DNA from: Armatimonadota bacterium
Lineage (GTDB): Bacteria > Armatimonadota > Zipacnadia > Zipacnadales > UBA11051
Length of the DNA stretch: 6,269 nucleotides
Assembly: GCA_003542955.1 (NCBI GenBank)
Contig: DPJP01000257.1
Coordinates: forward strand, 1-6,269
Direction: 5' to 3'
In this document: positions 1 through 5,653 of the stretch, in pieces
How the letters are laid out: each line of letters starts with the position of its first letter
Position numbering within the stretch: position 1 is the stretch's first letter
The notes under the pieces: generated by a model
What the model was told of the DNA's origin: nothing
The model's database searches: none
The model's input: only the letters and a program-made list of their open reading frames with translations
Translations under genes and position numbers: made by a program

Positions 1-132
1 CGGGGCCTGGAGGTCGATGACCGGCCCGTGCTCATCGACTTTGTCGTCGTCAAGGAGGAGAACGTCTACCCGTTCATCCCCGCAGGCAAGAGCGTCAAGG
101 AGATCATGCTGGAGCAGCCGAAGAAGGACTAG
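1..132 (+). CDS. ilvB: Acetolactate synthase large subunit, C-terminal end (partial)
   Basis: Only the last 43 codons are present; the reading frame is open from base 1 and ends at TAG 130-132. The tail contains [11 protein letters not shown] followed by a short K/E-rich end. This matches the usual C-terminus of the acetolactate synthase (acetohydroxyacid synthase) large subunit, where a 'PEENVYPMVPAG'-like segment is typical. That enzyme is ThDP- and FAD-dependent and condenses two pyruvates, or pyruvate and 2-oxobutyrate, in the cytoplasm as the first common step of valine/leucine/isoleucine synthesis. The regulatory-subunit gene follows 63 bp downstream, which strongly supports the call. 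The catalytic domains lie outside the window, so nothing can be said about the active site or the upstream control region. Confidence 0.9.
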   Translation, partial: RGLEVDDRPVLIDFVVVKEENVYPFIPAGKSVKEIMLEQPKKD

Positions 133-182
133 TAGCCCACGGCCGACGGGCGGAGACGGGTGCGCCCCACCATTGACGGGTG

Positions 183-190
183 AGAGGTGA
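183..190 (+). promoter_or_regulatory. Ribosome binding site that places the ilvN start at 196
   Basis: AGAGGTGA (183-190) lies 5 nt before ATG 196. An in-frame GTG at 187 would give three extra residues, but it sits inside this Shine-Dalgarno sequence. The product beginning at 196 (M-T-H-T-L-S) lines up with the usual IlvN/IlvH N-terminus, so 196 is preferred. Confidence 0.7.
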
Positions 191-195
191 ATGAA

Positions 196-681
196 ATGAC
201 GCACACACTATCGGCTCTGGTCAAGAACCGTCCGCGAGTGTTGGCCCGCGTGGCAGGCCTGTTTGCGCGGCGGGATTTCAATATAGAAAGCCTGGCCGTC
301 AGCACAACGCAGGACCCGACAATGTCGCGGATGACCATCGCCGTCGACGCGTCGGACACGCCGTTGGAGCAGGTCCGCAAGCAGCTCGAGAAGCTCCATG
401 ATGTCGTCGAGGTCATCGATCACACCAACGATGCCATCGTCGAGCGCGAGTTGTGCATGATGAAGATAGAGGTCGAGCCGAGCCAGCGGACCGAGGTGAG
501 CACGCTCGCGGACATCTTCCGCGGCGACATCATCGACATCGGCAACGGCACGCTCATCGTCCAGTGCATCGGAGACTCGGAGAAGATCAACGCCTTCATC
601 GAGAACTTCGCTTCCTATGGCATCGTCGAACTCGTGAGAACCGGCAAAGTCGTGCTCGCGCGCGGGGTCCAGCGGACGTAG
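196..681 (+). CDS. ilvN: Acetolactate synthase small (regulatory) subunit
   Basis: The 161-aa protein has the normal length for the small subunit, which activates the IlvB catalytic subunit and in most bacteria confers valine feedback inhibition. Residues 1-76 form an ACT domain, with L-A-R-V-A-G-L-F-A-R-R at 16-26, F-N-I-E-S-L-A-V at 28-35 and S-R-M-T-I at 44-48. Residues about 83-158 form the C-terminal small-subunit domain, with F-R-G-D-I-I-D-I at 108-115. The gene follows ilvB by 63 bp on the same strand. Two normally conserved glycines are replaced: the motif usually read N-R-P-G-V-L is N-R-P-R-V-L (Arg14), and R-R-G-F-N is R-R-D-F-N (Asp27). From memory, substitutions at the first glycine in E. 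coli IlvH or the equivalent in C. glutamicum IlvN relieve feedback inhibition. I therefore infer that this subunit may respond weakly or differently to valine. Asn11 and Asn29 are retained. The family assignment is secure. Confidence 0.95.
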   Translation: MTHTLSALVKNRPRVLARVAGLFARRDFNIESLAVSTTQDPTMSRMTIAVDASDTPLEQVRKQLEKLHDVVEVIDHTNDAIVERELCMMKIEVEPSQRTEVSTLADIFRGDIIDIGNGTLIVQCIGDSEKINAFIENFASYGIVELVRTGKVVLARGVQRT

Positions 682-711
682 TGGCACGAGCAGTCGCACC
701 AACCCATGTGT

Positions 712-744
712 CTGGGGGGCGGCAGCCACCTTCGCCGCCCCCAG
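712..744 (+). promoter_or_regulatory. GC-rich stem-loop in the ilvN-downstream gap
   Basis: Bases 715-723 pair with 734-742 (nine consecutive G-C/C-G pairs). After a bulged G714, C712 and T713 also pair with A743 and G744. The loop is about 10 nt. No T-run follows, so it is not a typical intrinsic terminator. It could be an mRNA stability or attenuation structure separating ilvBN from the downstream genes, or just a by-product of high GC. It lies in a 110-bp gap, the longest within the + strand cluster. Confidence 0.35.
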
Positions 745-791
745 GCAACGACCACATCGCCCGCTGCGCACCTGAAAGGGGAGTAACCGCC

Positions 792-1496
792 ATGCGTTGG
801 GTTCACTTTTTGGCAGTTGCGGTAGCAGCCGTGGCGGGGGTCGTCGGGACTTCGGCCCACGCCGACACGCCGGTCAGCTATGACAGGGTCGACCTGTCGA
901 AGCCTCGCTTCCTGAATCTGGCCATGGACGCGCCGCTGTTTGCGTCCGTCGAGGTCAGGAACATCGACGCCGACCGATGCTCCTTCACCGGCGGCACACT
1001 CGACTACAGCACCTTCGCCGAACTCAAGCTCGAGAACGACAAGCTCTACAAGCCGTCGCTCCGGTACTTCGCAATCGAGTACCCGATGCTGTACTACGGC
1101 ACCATCAGGTACGGCAAGCTCGAGAGCGTCGACATCAGCGACACGACGCTCTACAACTGCGATCTGGATGACATCAAGTACGAATACGGCGACATTGACG
1201 ACCTGCAGCTCTCGCGCTGCACGGGCCGCAACTGGCAGGTGAACAACACTGAGCTGCGCAATCTGCGGACCTATTACCTGAGCGCGCGCAACGCGCGGTG
1301 GGAGCGGAGCGACTTCTACAGCGGTTACTTCTACTATGCCGACCTCTCCGGGTCGGAGTTCTCGGGGTGCGACTTCGAGCGGAGCAAGCTGTCGGGCTGC
1401 GACCTGTCGGGCGTTGAGATCAGCAACTGCCGAATCAGCGGGCTGCGGATCAACGGTGTGGACATCGAGGAGCTGTTGCGTCAGGCGGGTCGCTAG
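792..1496 (+). CDS. Exported pentapeptide-repeat protein, unknown function
   Basis: The 234-aa product starts at ATG 792, preceded by AAAGGGGAG (775-783) with 8-nt spacing. Residues 1-24 form a signal peptide: short basic start, hydrophobic core L-A-V-A-V-A-A-V-A-G-V-V, and probable cleavage after A-H-A at 24. From residue about 50 to 225 a hydrophobic or aromatic residue occupies nearly every fifth position (F50, V55, F65, L70, F75 ... L200, L205, I210, I215, I220, I225) without a register break. The clearest A(D/N)LxG-type repeats lie at 183-215. This predicts a right-handed quadrilateral beta-helix of about nine coils. The end (G-L-R-I-N-G-V-D-I-E-E-L-L) resembles the cap of other pentapeptide proteins. 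All six mature cysteines fall at the same repeat position. It is probably periplasmic or surface-located. There is no catalytic motif and I cannot name a function; its place between ilvN and ilvC is unexplained. Confidence 0.85.
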   Translation: MRWVHFLAVAVAAVAGVVGTSAHADTPVSYDRVDLSKPRFLNLAMDAPLFASVEVRNIDADRCSFTGGTLDYSTFAELKLENDKLYKPSLRYFAIEYPMLYYGTIRYGKLESVDISDTTLYNCDLDDIKYEYGDIDDLQLSRCTGRNWQVNNTELRNLRTYYLSARNARWERSDFYSGYFYYADLSGSEFSGCDFERSKLSGCDLSGVEISNCRISGLRINGVDIEELLRQAGR

Positions 1497-1555
1497 CAGT
1501 AGAGTGGACATGGCGCCAGGGCGGCGCAGGTCGCCCATGACCGGAGCAATGAACC

Positions 1556-1972
1556 GTGGAGCCTCAGTACACTGAGATTGTCGACATCGAGGCGGTCGAC
1601 CGAGTGCTTCTGCTCATCGGCGTGGCTATGCCGGTGCTCGGTGCGCTGCTCGGTCTGCTGCTGGGAGCGTTCCGTGGGAGGCCGGGTCTGCAGGCCGTCC
1701 GAGGGCTCACGATCGGCCTCGCGGGGCCTGTGGTGCTGGGGCTCTGGCGCTTCTACCGCTTCATGATCCGCCTCGACCCGGAGACGGGGTATGTCGGGCT
1801 GCATCGGATGTCCGTGTACATCCTCAACATAGTGCTATTCGCCGTCGTTGGAGCCCTGCTGGGGGTGCTGTATGCCCGGCTGGCCGCCAGGCTCTGGCCG
1901 CCGAGGCCCCATGCCCCCCGGGAAGAGAGCCCTGAGGAAACTGGTAGTCCAAACATGCAAGGAGGAGTCTGA
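1556..1972 (+). CDS. Small three-helix membrane protein, unknown function
   Basis: The 138-aa protein starts at GTG 1556. An in-frame TGA at 1550-1552 excludes an earlier start, and GGAG at 1543-1546 gives a ribosome binding site 9 nt upstream. Three hydrophobic stretches suggest membrane helices at about residues 17-39, 50-66 and 86-107. The short loops contain Arg-rich R-G-R-P-G (40-44) and R-F-Y-R-F-M-I-R (65-72). The tail from 113 is Pro/Glu-rich and probably soluble. I recognise no family. The gene follows the pentapeptide-repeat gene by 59 bp, and its TGA (1970-1972) directly abuts the ilvC ATG. Its last codons (Q-G-G-V) are the ilvC Shine-Dalgarno region, so translation of the two is probably coupled. 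It may be an accessory transport or envelope component, or simply a gene trapped in the operon. Confidence 0.8.
   Translation: MEPQYTEIVDIEAVDRVLLLIGVAMPVLGALLGLLLGAFRGRPGLQAVRGLTIGLAGPVVLGLWRFYRFMIRLDPETGYVGLHRMSVYILNIVLFAVVGALLGVLYARLAARLWPPRPHAPREESPEETGSPNMQGGV
1959..1967 (+). promoter_or_regulatory. Strong ilvC ribosome binding site inside the preceding gene
   Basis: AAGGAGGAG is a near-perfect anti-SD match, ending 5 nt before the ilvC ATG at 1973. It is entirely within the coding sequence of the small membrane protein, whose stop codon (1970-1972) immediately precedes the ATG. It fixes the ilvC start and suggests termination-reinitiation coupling. Confidence 0.85.
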
Positions 1973-2974
1973 ATGGCTGTCACAATCTACTACGACAATG
2001 ATGCCGATCTGGGTGTGCTCGAGGGCAAGAAGATTGCCATCATCGGCTACGGGATCCAGGGCTCGGCGCAGTCGATGTGCCTGCGCGATTCGGGGCTCGA
2101 TGTCATTGTCTCGGAGATCCCCGCATCGCCCAACTACGAGAAGGCCAAGGCCGACGGCTGGGACGTCTACGACGATGCCGGCGCCGCCGCACGTGATGCA
2201 GACCTGATCCAGATTCTCACGCAGGATCACGTCCAGAAGGCCGTCTACAACAACCTGATCGCGCCGAACCTCAGTGAGGGCAACGCGCTGATCTTCTCCC
2301 ACGGGTTCAACATCCACTACGGGCAGATCGTCCCGCCGCCGTTCGTTGACGTGTTCATGGTCGCCCCCAAGGGCCCCGGCGCACTCGTGCGCGAGTGCTA
2401 CATCTCCGACACCGGCGTGCCCTCGCTGCTGGCCATCTACCAGGATGCCACCGGCAAGGCCAAGGACTACGGGCTGGCCTACGCCAAGGCGATCAAGGCC
2501 ACGAAGGCCGGTCTGATCGAGACCACCTTCGCCGAAGAGACCATCACGGACCTGTTCGGCGAGCAGGTCGTGCTGTGCGGCGGCGTTGCCGAGCTGATCA
2601 CGGCAGGCTTCGACACGCTCGTCGAGGCCGGCTACGCGCCGGAGATGGCCTACTTCGAGGTGCTGCATGAGCTGAAGCTCATCATGGACCTGGTCTACAA
2701 CAAGGGCATCATCGGCATGCGCCGGGGCGTCTCGGATACGGCCACCTACGGCGACCTGAGCCGCGGGCCGCGCATCATCACCGATGAGACGCGCGCGGAG
2801 ATGAAGAAGATCCTCACCGAGGTCGAGGACGGCTCCTTCGCCAGGGAGTGGATTCTGGAGAATCAGGCGGGCCGGCCGGTGTACAACGCGCTGCTCGCCA
2901 GGGGCGCCGAGCACCAGATCGAGAAAGTCGGCAAGCAGCTTCGCGCCATGATGCCGTGGCTCAAGGACGACTGA
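1973..2974 (+). CDS. ilvC: Ketol-acid reductoisomerase, class I, predicted NADH-preferring
   Basis: This cytoplasmic enzyme isomerises and reduces 2-acetolactate or 2-aceto-2-hydroxybutyrate to the dihydroxy acid, the second step of branched-chain amino acid synthesis. The 333-aa length is typical of class I. The N-terminal Rossmann domain (about 1-185) has G-Y-G-I-Q-G at 25-30, His110 in S-H-G-F-N-I-H and Lys133 in A-P-K-G-P-G. The helical C-terminal domain carries the expected metal ligands Asp193 and Glu197 (T-D-L-F-G-E-Q), Glu229 and Glu233 (F-E-V-L-H-E-L), and substrate-side Ser254. It ends in the usual M-M-P-W-L. The loop after strand 2 reads [10 protein letters not shown], where NADPH enzymes usually have an Arg and two Ser residues. 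Glu48 with no Arg suggests NADH use (inference). I28 and S31 replace the common Ser and His of GYGSQGH. The gene is last in the cluster and is followed by a terminator. Confidence 0.97.
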   Translation: MAVTIYYDNDADLGVLEGKKIAIIGYGIQGSAQSMCLRDSGLDVIVSEIPASPNYEKAKADGWDVYDDAGAAARDADLIQILTQDHVQKAVYNNLIAPNLSEGNALIFSHGFNIHYGQIVPPPFVDVFMVAPKGPGALVRECYISDTGVPSLLAIYQDATGKAKDYGLAYAKAIKATKAGLIETTFAEETITDLFGEQVVLCGGVAELITAGFDTLVEAGYAPEMAYFEVLHELKLIMDLVYNKGIIGMRRGVSDTATYGDLSRGPRIITDETRAEMKKILTEVEDGSFAREWILENQAGRPVYNALLARGAEHQIEKVGKQLRAMMPWLKDD

Positions 2975-3002
2975 GCGGGCACCGCTCAAGCAGTAGATAT
3001 GT

Positions 3003-3042
3003 GAGGGGGGCACATCATGCAGATGTGCCCCTCTCTTTGTTT
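3003..3042 (+). terminator. Intrinsic terminator of the ilv cluster
   Basis: A 14-bp stem pairs 3003-3016 (GAGGGGGGCACATC) with 3022-3035 (GATGTGCCCCTCTC), including one G-T wobble (3006/3032). It has a 5-nt loop (ATGCA) and is followed by TTTGTTT at 3036-3042. It lies 28 bp after the ilvC stop and just before the end of the convergent gene at 3050. Read from the minus strand, no T-run follows the hairpin, so termination should be efficient mainly in the + direction. Confidence 0.92.
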
Positions 3043-3049
3043 CAGATGA

Positions 3050-3676
3050 TCACTGCTCCGGAGCCGGAGGCGGGCCGGGCGGCGGGGGGATGGGTTTGTC
3101 GGGCACGGCCGACTCGTCCGCCAGCCCGAAGTTGTCCCGGTAGGCCAGAACATACGTGATCTGCGCCAGCGGGAATGCCACGAAGTAGCCCAACCCGCAT
3201 GTGAGCAGGGTGATCAGGCTCGCCAGCAGCCCGACCAGGAAGACCAACACGGTGAAGCCGAACCAGTTCCTGCCGGCCATCTGGTAGCTCTCCGAGATGG
3301 CATCCCAGAAGCCCCTCTTCCGGTCAATGATCAGCGGGTAGGTGAAAAGCAGCAGCCCCTGCACGATCAGGGCGCCGACGAAGCAGGCCAACGCGCCGAG
3401 ACCCGCAAACACCCCCACAAGCAGCGAGGCCACGAAGGCCTCCACGAAGACGTCGAAGCCCTTGCCGAGGCCGTTGAGGTTCAGTGGCCGGTCGGGGGCG
3501 CGCAGCTTGTCGATGATCATGAGGTAGTAGCCGCACAGCAGCGGCCCCCAGACGAGCATCCCGATGCCGCTGCCGCTGACCGCGCTGAAGATCAGCGCCA
3601 CGAGCGCATGCATCCAGAAGTCCTCTTTGACCAGGCCCCAGGCCTCCGATATCCAGTCCCCCGTGCGGACAACCAT
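3050..3676 (-). CDS. Multi-pass membrane protein, unknown function
   Basis: The 208-aa product starts at the ATG complementary to 3674-3676, preceded on the minus strand by GAGGAGA with about 7-nt spacing. A longer frame to 3733 would overlap the upstream reductase gene and is not favoured. After a short amphipathic start (G-D-W-I-S-E-A-W-G-L-V-K-E-D-F-W), hydrophobic segments at about 22-56, 78-118, 139-157 and 160-178 suggest five or six membrane helices. The motifs G-P-L-L-C-G-Y-Y-L-M-I-I-D-K-L (44-58), Y-P-L-I-I-D-R-K-R-G-F-W-D-A (113-126) and P-L-A-Q-I-T-Y-V-L-A-Y-R-D (169-181) recall uncharacterised bacterial integral membrane proteins with a repeated 'PLIIDR.GFW.A...S' style; I cannot assign a specific Pfam family. 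The C-terminal 18 residues are Pro-rich (P-I-P-P-P-P-G-P-P-P) and probably cytoplasmic. It lies 29 bp downstream of the trxB-like gene, so the two are likely co-transcribed. Confidence 0.85.
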   Translation of the reverse strand: MVVRTGDWISEAWGLVKEDFWMHALVALIFSAVSGSGIGMLVWGPLLCGYYLMIIDKLRAPDRPLNLNGLGKGFDVFVEAFVASLLVGVFAGLGALACFVGALIVQGLLLFTYPLIIDRKRGFWDAISESYQMAGRNWFGFTVLVFLVGLLASLITLLTCGLGYFVAFPLAQITYVLAYRDNFGLADESAVPDKPIPPPPGPPPAPEQ

Positions 3677-3681
3677 TGGGT

Positions 3682-3690
3682 ATCTCCTCT
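3682..3690 (-). promoter_or_regulatory. Ribosome binding site for the minus-strand membrane protein
   Basis: The minus strand reads AGAGGAGAT here, with GGAG ending 7 nt before the ATG at 3676. It decides between this start and an upstream in-frame ATG that would overlap the preceding gene by 28 bp. Confidence 0.75.
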
Positions 3691-3705
3691 CGGCAGTTGA
3701 GGCCA

Positions 3706-4647
3706 TCAAGTCTCGGGGTGCTCGGCCTTCCACTGACCCACGTAGCCGTGCGCGGCGAAGGCGGCGATGGCGGCGTCGCCGACGGCGGTGGCGATCTGGC
3801 GCAATGGCGTGTTGCGGATGTCACCGCAGGCGAAGATGCCCGGCTTACTCGTGCGCATCAGCGAGTCGGTGACGATGAAGCCCTCTTCGAGCTGCAATGT
3901 GTCCGCCAACCACTCGGTCTTGGCGATGTGACCGACTGCGATGAAGATGCCGTTGACCTCGATGCTGTTGGGCTCGTGCGTGTGCGGATTCTCCAACTCG
4001 AGGCGCTCAACGAGCCCGCCGGGGCCCTGAATGGCCGTCACGACCGTGTTCCAGAGCACCTCGACGTTGGGCTTTGAGAGCAGGCGCTCCTGGAGGTAGC
4101 TGTCGGCACGGAGGGCATCCCGGCGATGAATGACATAGACCTTCTCGGCGATCTCGGAGAGGTAGAGCGCCTCCTCGATGGCGCTGTTGCCCCCGCCGAC
4201 CACGGCCACGGTCTGCCCGCGGTAGAAGAAGCCGTCACACGTCGCGCAGTATGAGACGCCCTTGCCGCGGAGTTCCTTCTCTCCGGGCACCATCAGGCTG
4301 CGCGGGAATGCGCCGGTCGCGATGATGATGGAGATCGTCTCGAGCGGCTCCTTGTTGGTGGCGATGAGCCAGTGGCCGTCATCGCCGGCAGTAAGGGCCG
4401 TCGCCTCCGCGGTGATGAACTCAACGCCCACATTCTTCGCCTGCTGGTGCACGCGCATCGCCAGCTCCGGCCCCTTGATTCCCTCGGGGAAGCCGGGGTA
4501 GTTCTCGATTGTCGTCGCCGTTGTCGCCTGTCCGCCCGGCGCCAGCATCTCGATGAGCGCGGCATCCAGGCCGTAGCGCGTGGCATACATTGCGGCGGTG
4601 CATCCTGCCACGCCGCCGCCGATGATCAGTGTGTCGCGAACGTGCAT
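3706..4647 (-). CDS. trxB: Thioredoxin reductase-like FAD/NAD(P) flavoenzyme
   Basis: The 313-aa protein has the length and layout of low-molecular-weight thioredoxin reductase, a cytoplasmic flavoenzyme that passes NADPH electrons to thioredoxin. It has the N-terminal FAD motif G-G-G-V-A-G (10-15), A-P-G-G-Q (36-40) and I-E-N-Y-P-G-F (47-53). The NADPH domain follows, with the redox site C-A-T-C (Cys134, Cys137), then G-G-G-N-S-A (151-156) and the 2'-phosphate-binding H-R-R-D-A-L-R-A (174-181). The C-terminal FAD motif is G-D-I-R-N-T-P-L-R-Q-I (275-285). The FAD motif has Val-Ala-Gly-Cys where Pro-Ala-Gly-Leu is usual, a mild variation. The ATG start has a close purine-rich GGTGAGG upstream. 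A membrane-protein gene follows on the same strand, and a lipoprotein with a probable thioredoxin-like fold is divergently encoded. The true partner could be thioredoxin or another redox protein elsewhere in the genome. Confidence 0.93.
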   Translation of the reverse strand: MHVRDTLIIGGGVAGCTAAMYATRYGLDAALIEMLAPGGQATTATTIENYPGFPEGIKGPELAMRVHQQAKNVGVEFITAEATALTAGDDGHWLIATNKEPLETISIIIATGAFPRSLMVPGEKELRGKGVSYCATCDGFFYRGQTVAVVGGGNSAIEEALYLSEIAEKVYVIHRRDALRADSYLQERLLSKPNVEVLWNTVVTAIQGPGGLVERLELENPHTHEPNSIEVNGIFIAVGHIAKTEWLADTLQLEEGFIVTDSLMRTSKPGIFACGDIRNTPLRQIATAVGDAAIAAFAAHGYVGQWKAEHPET

Positions 4648-4759
4648 CCCTCACCAGTCCCAATCGTTGTTGCACCCGCTTGACTCCGGGGTGCGAGATG
4701 ACATACCTTTGCATGTACGAACGTGTACTCAAGTTGGTTGCGCGCCCGGAGGGAACATA
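4648..4759. promoter_or_regulatory. Divergent intergenic control region
   Basis: This 112-bp gap lies between the starts of the minus-strand trxB-like gene and the plus-strand lipoprotein gene, so both promoters should be here. On the plus strand, TTGACT at 4680-4685 is a good -35 element, but the -10 candidates 16-18 bp on (CATACC or TACCTT) are weak. No convincing minus-strand pair was found; TTGAGT on that strand is followed only by poor -10 matches. TGTAC occurs at 4714-4718 and again at 4724-4728, one helical turn apart. GGAGGG at 4748-4753 is the lipoprotein's ribosome binding site. Confidence 0.4.
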
Positions 4760-5653
4760 ATGACCAAACGCGCCCCGTGTGTCTGCGTACTAATTCTATC
4801 GCTGGCCACTGTTGCCCTGCTTCACCTGACCGGCTGCCCGTCAAAGCAGCAGACGGCGCCCCCTGACGACATTCGTCCCGAGGAACTCATACGCAACGCC
4901 CAGCCATCCTCACCGACGAACAGGATTACGGCCTATGTGAACGTGTCGTCCGGCTGTCAGACCCCTACCGTCAATGCCCTCAAGAAGGCGTCCGAGGAAT
5001 ATGCGGGCAAGCTCGAGATCGAGATTGTCGATTTCGGGGACGGCGGGGAGGGCACTGCCCGCTGGAAGAGCAGCGGTCTGGAGTGCATGGCCATCGTCTT
5101 CGGCGCCGATACGGGCGTCGCATGGGACCAGGCGGGCCAGCGGAAGGCTGTCGAGTTCCTGATGCCGCCGGGCTTCAACTGGATGATGGAGGACCTCGAG
5201 CAGGCCCTCGCCGCCGCCGCGGACGGTCGGCTGGAGAAGGCGACGGAGGAGGAACTCGCCGGCCAGGCCCCGCCGGAGGCGGTTGCGCTCAAGGCAAAGG
5301 CGGAGGGTGACGACAAGACGGCCCGCGTGATCATCGCCGGGATGCCGGCGGTTGAGATAACGGCTCCGGCGGGCGATCTCAGTCCCATCAAGCGTGCCGA
5401 GGCAGCCGCGAAGGCTCTCAACGACTGGTCCTCTCAGCCCTACAAGCCGGCGCAGGTACGCACCTCGAAGACACCTGATGGAGCTGCCATTGCCGTCAAG
5501 GACCAGACGGTGCTTGTCGTCACGCAGGCCGACGCCGATGCCGCCGGCGTGTCGGTCGAGGAACTGGCCGAGCAGTGGCATGCCGGCATACGGTCGGCGG
5601 TGGTCAACGCGAACGTGGCCGGCGACGAGACGAAGAGCAGCTGCTCGGGATGA
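4760..5653 (+). CDS. Lipoprotein with probable thioredoxin-like N-terminal domain
   Basis: The 297-aa product starts at ATG 4760, with GGAGGG (4748-4753) 6 nt upstream. It has a lipoprotein signal: basic start, hydrophobic core, and lipobox L-T-G-C with Cys26 as the lipidated residue. After a linker (27-54), residues 55-155 read as strand (R-I-T-A-Y-V-N-V), helix starting at S-G-C-Q-T-P, strand (L-E-I-E-I-V-D-F), helix, Cys109, strand (M-A-I-V-F-G), strand (V-E-F-L-M-P) and helix. That order fits a thioredoxin-like fold, but there is no CxxC and no clear cis-Pro. A second segment (about 188-284) contains I-K-R-A-E-A-A-A-K-A-L and V-V-T-Q-A-D-A-D-A-A-G-V-S-V-E-E-L-A. This resembles a soluble domain I recall at the N-terminus of some cyanobacterial MscS-like channels; that link is from memory and weak. 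It probably sits on the periplasmic side of a membrane. Its stop overlaps the next gene's start. Confidence 0.85.
   Translation: MTKRAPCVCVLILSLATVALLHLTGCPSKQQTAPPDDIRPEELIRNAQPSSPTNRITAYVNVSSGCQTPTVNALKKASEEYAGKLEIEIVDFGDGGEGTARWKSSGLECMAIVFGADTGVAWDQAGQRKAVEFLMPPGFNWMMEDLEQALAAAADGRLEKATEEELAGQAPPEAVALKAKAEGDDKTARVIIAGMPAVEITAPAGDLSPIKRAEAAAKALNDWSSQPYKPAQVRTSKTPDGAAIAVKDQTVLVVTQADADAAGVSVEELAEQWHAGIRSAVVNANVAGDETKSSCSG

Noticed and set aside
133..182. Possible leader or attenuator between ilvB and ilvN
   Set aside because: No open leader peptide with Val/Leu/Ile runs and no stable hairpin with a T-run was seen. Any ilv leader would lie upstream of ilvB, outside the window.
453..791. N-terminal extension of the pentapeptide-repeat gene back to 453
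   Set aside because: It would overlap most of the second half of ilvN and bury the signal peptide. ATG 792 has a good ribosome site.
615..1538. Minus-strand open frame (307 codons) opposite the pentapeptide gene
   Set aside because: It mirrors the period-5 repeat of the real gene and has low-complexity Val/Ala/Arg composition. The plus-strand frame has a signal peptide, a ribosome site and repeat structure.
1518..1540. Short GGGCG/CGCCC dyad before the GTG start at 1556
   Set aside because: Only 5 bp with an 8-nt loop, which is expected by chance in GC-rich DNA.
1835..3013. Long minus-strand open frame (392 codons) opposite ilvC
   Set aside because: It is a high-GC shadow of ilvC, which has full family motifs. 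It lacks a recognisable domain and has no supporting ribosome site that I could see.
3677..3733. Longer start for the minus-strand membrane protein
   Set aside because: It overlaps the 3' end of the trxB-like gene, whereas ATG 3676 has a strong ribosome site.
4580..4759. N-terminal extension of the lipoprotein gene back to 4580
   Set aside because: It would overlap the trxB start and destroy the lipoprotein signal. ATG 4760 has GGAGGG at ideal spacing.
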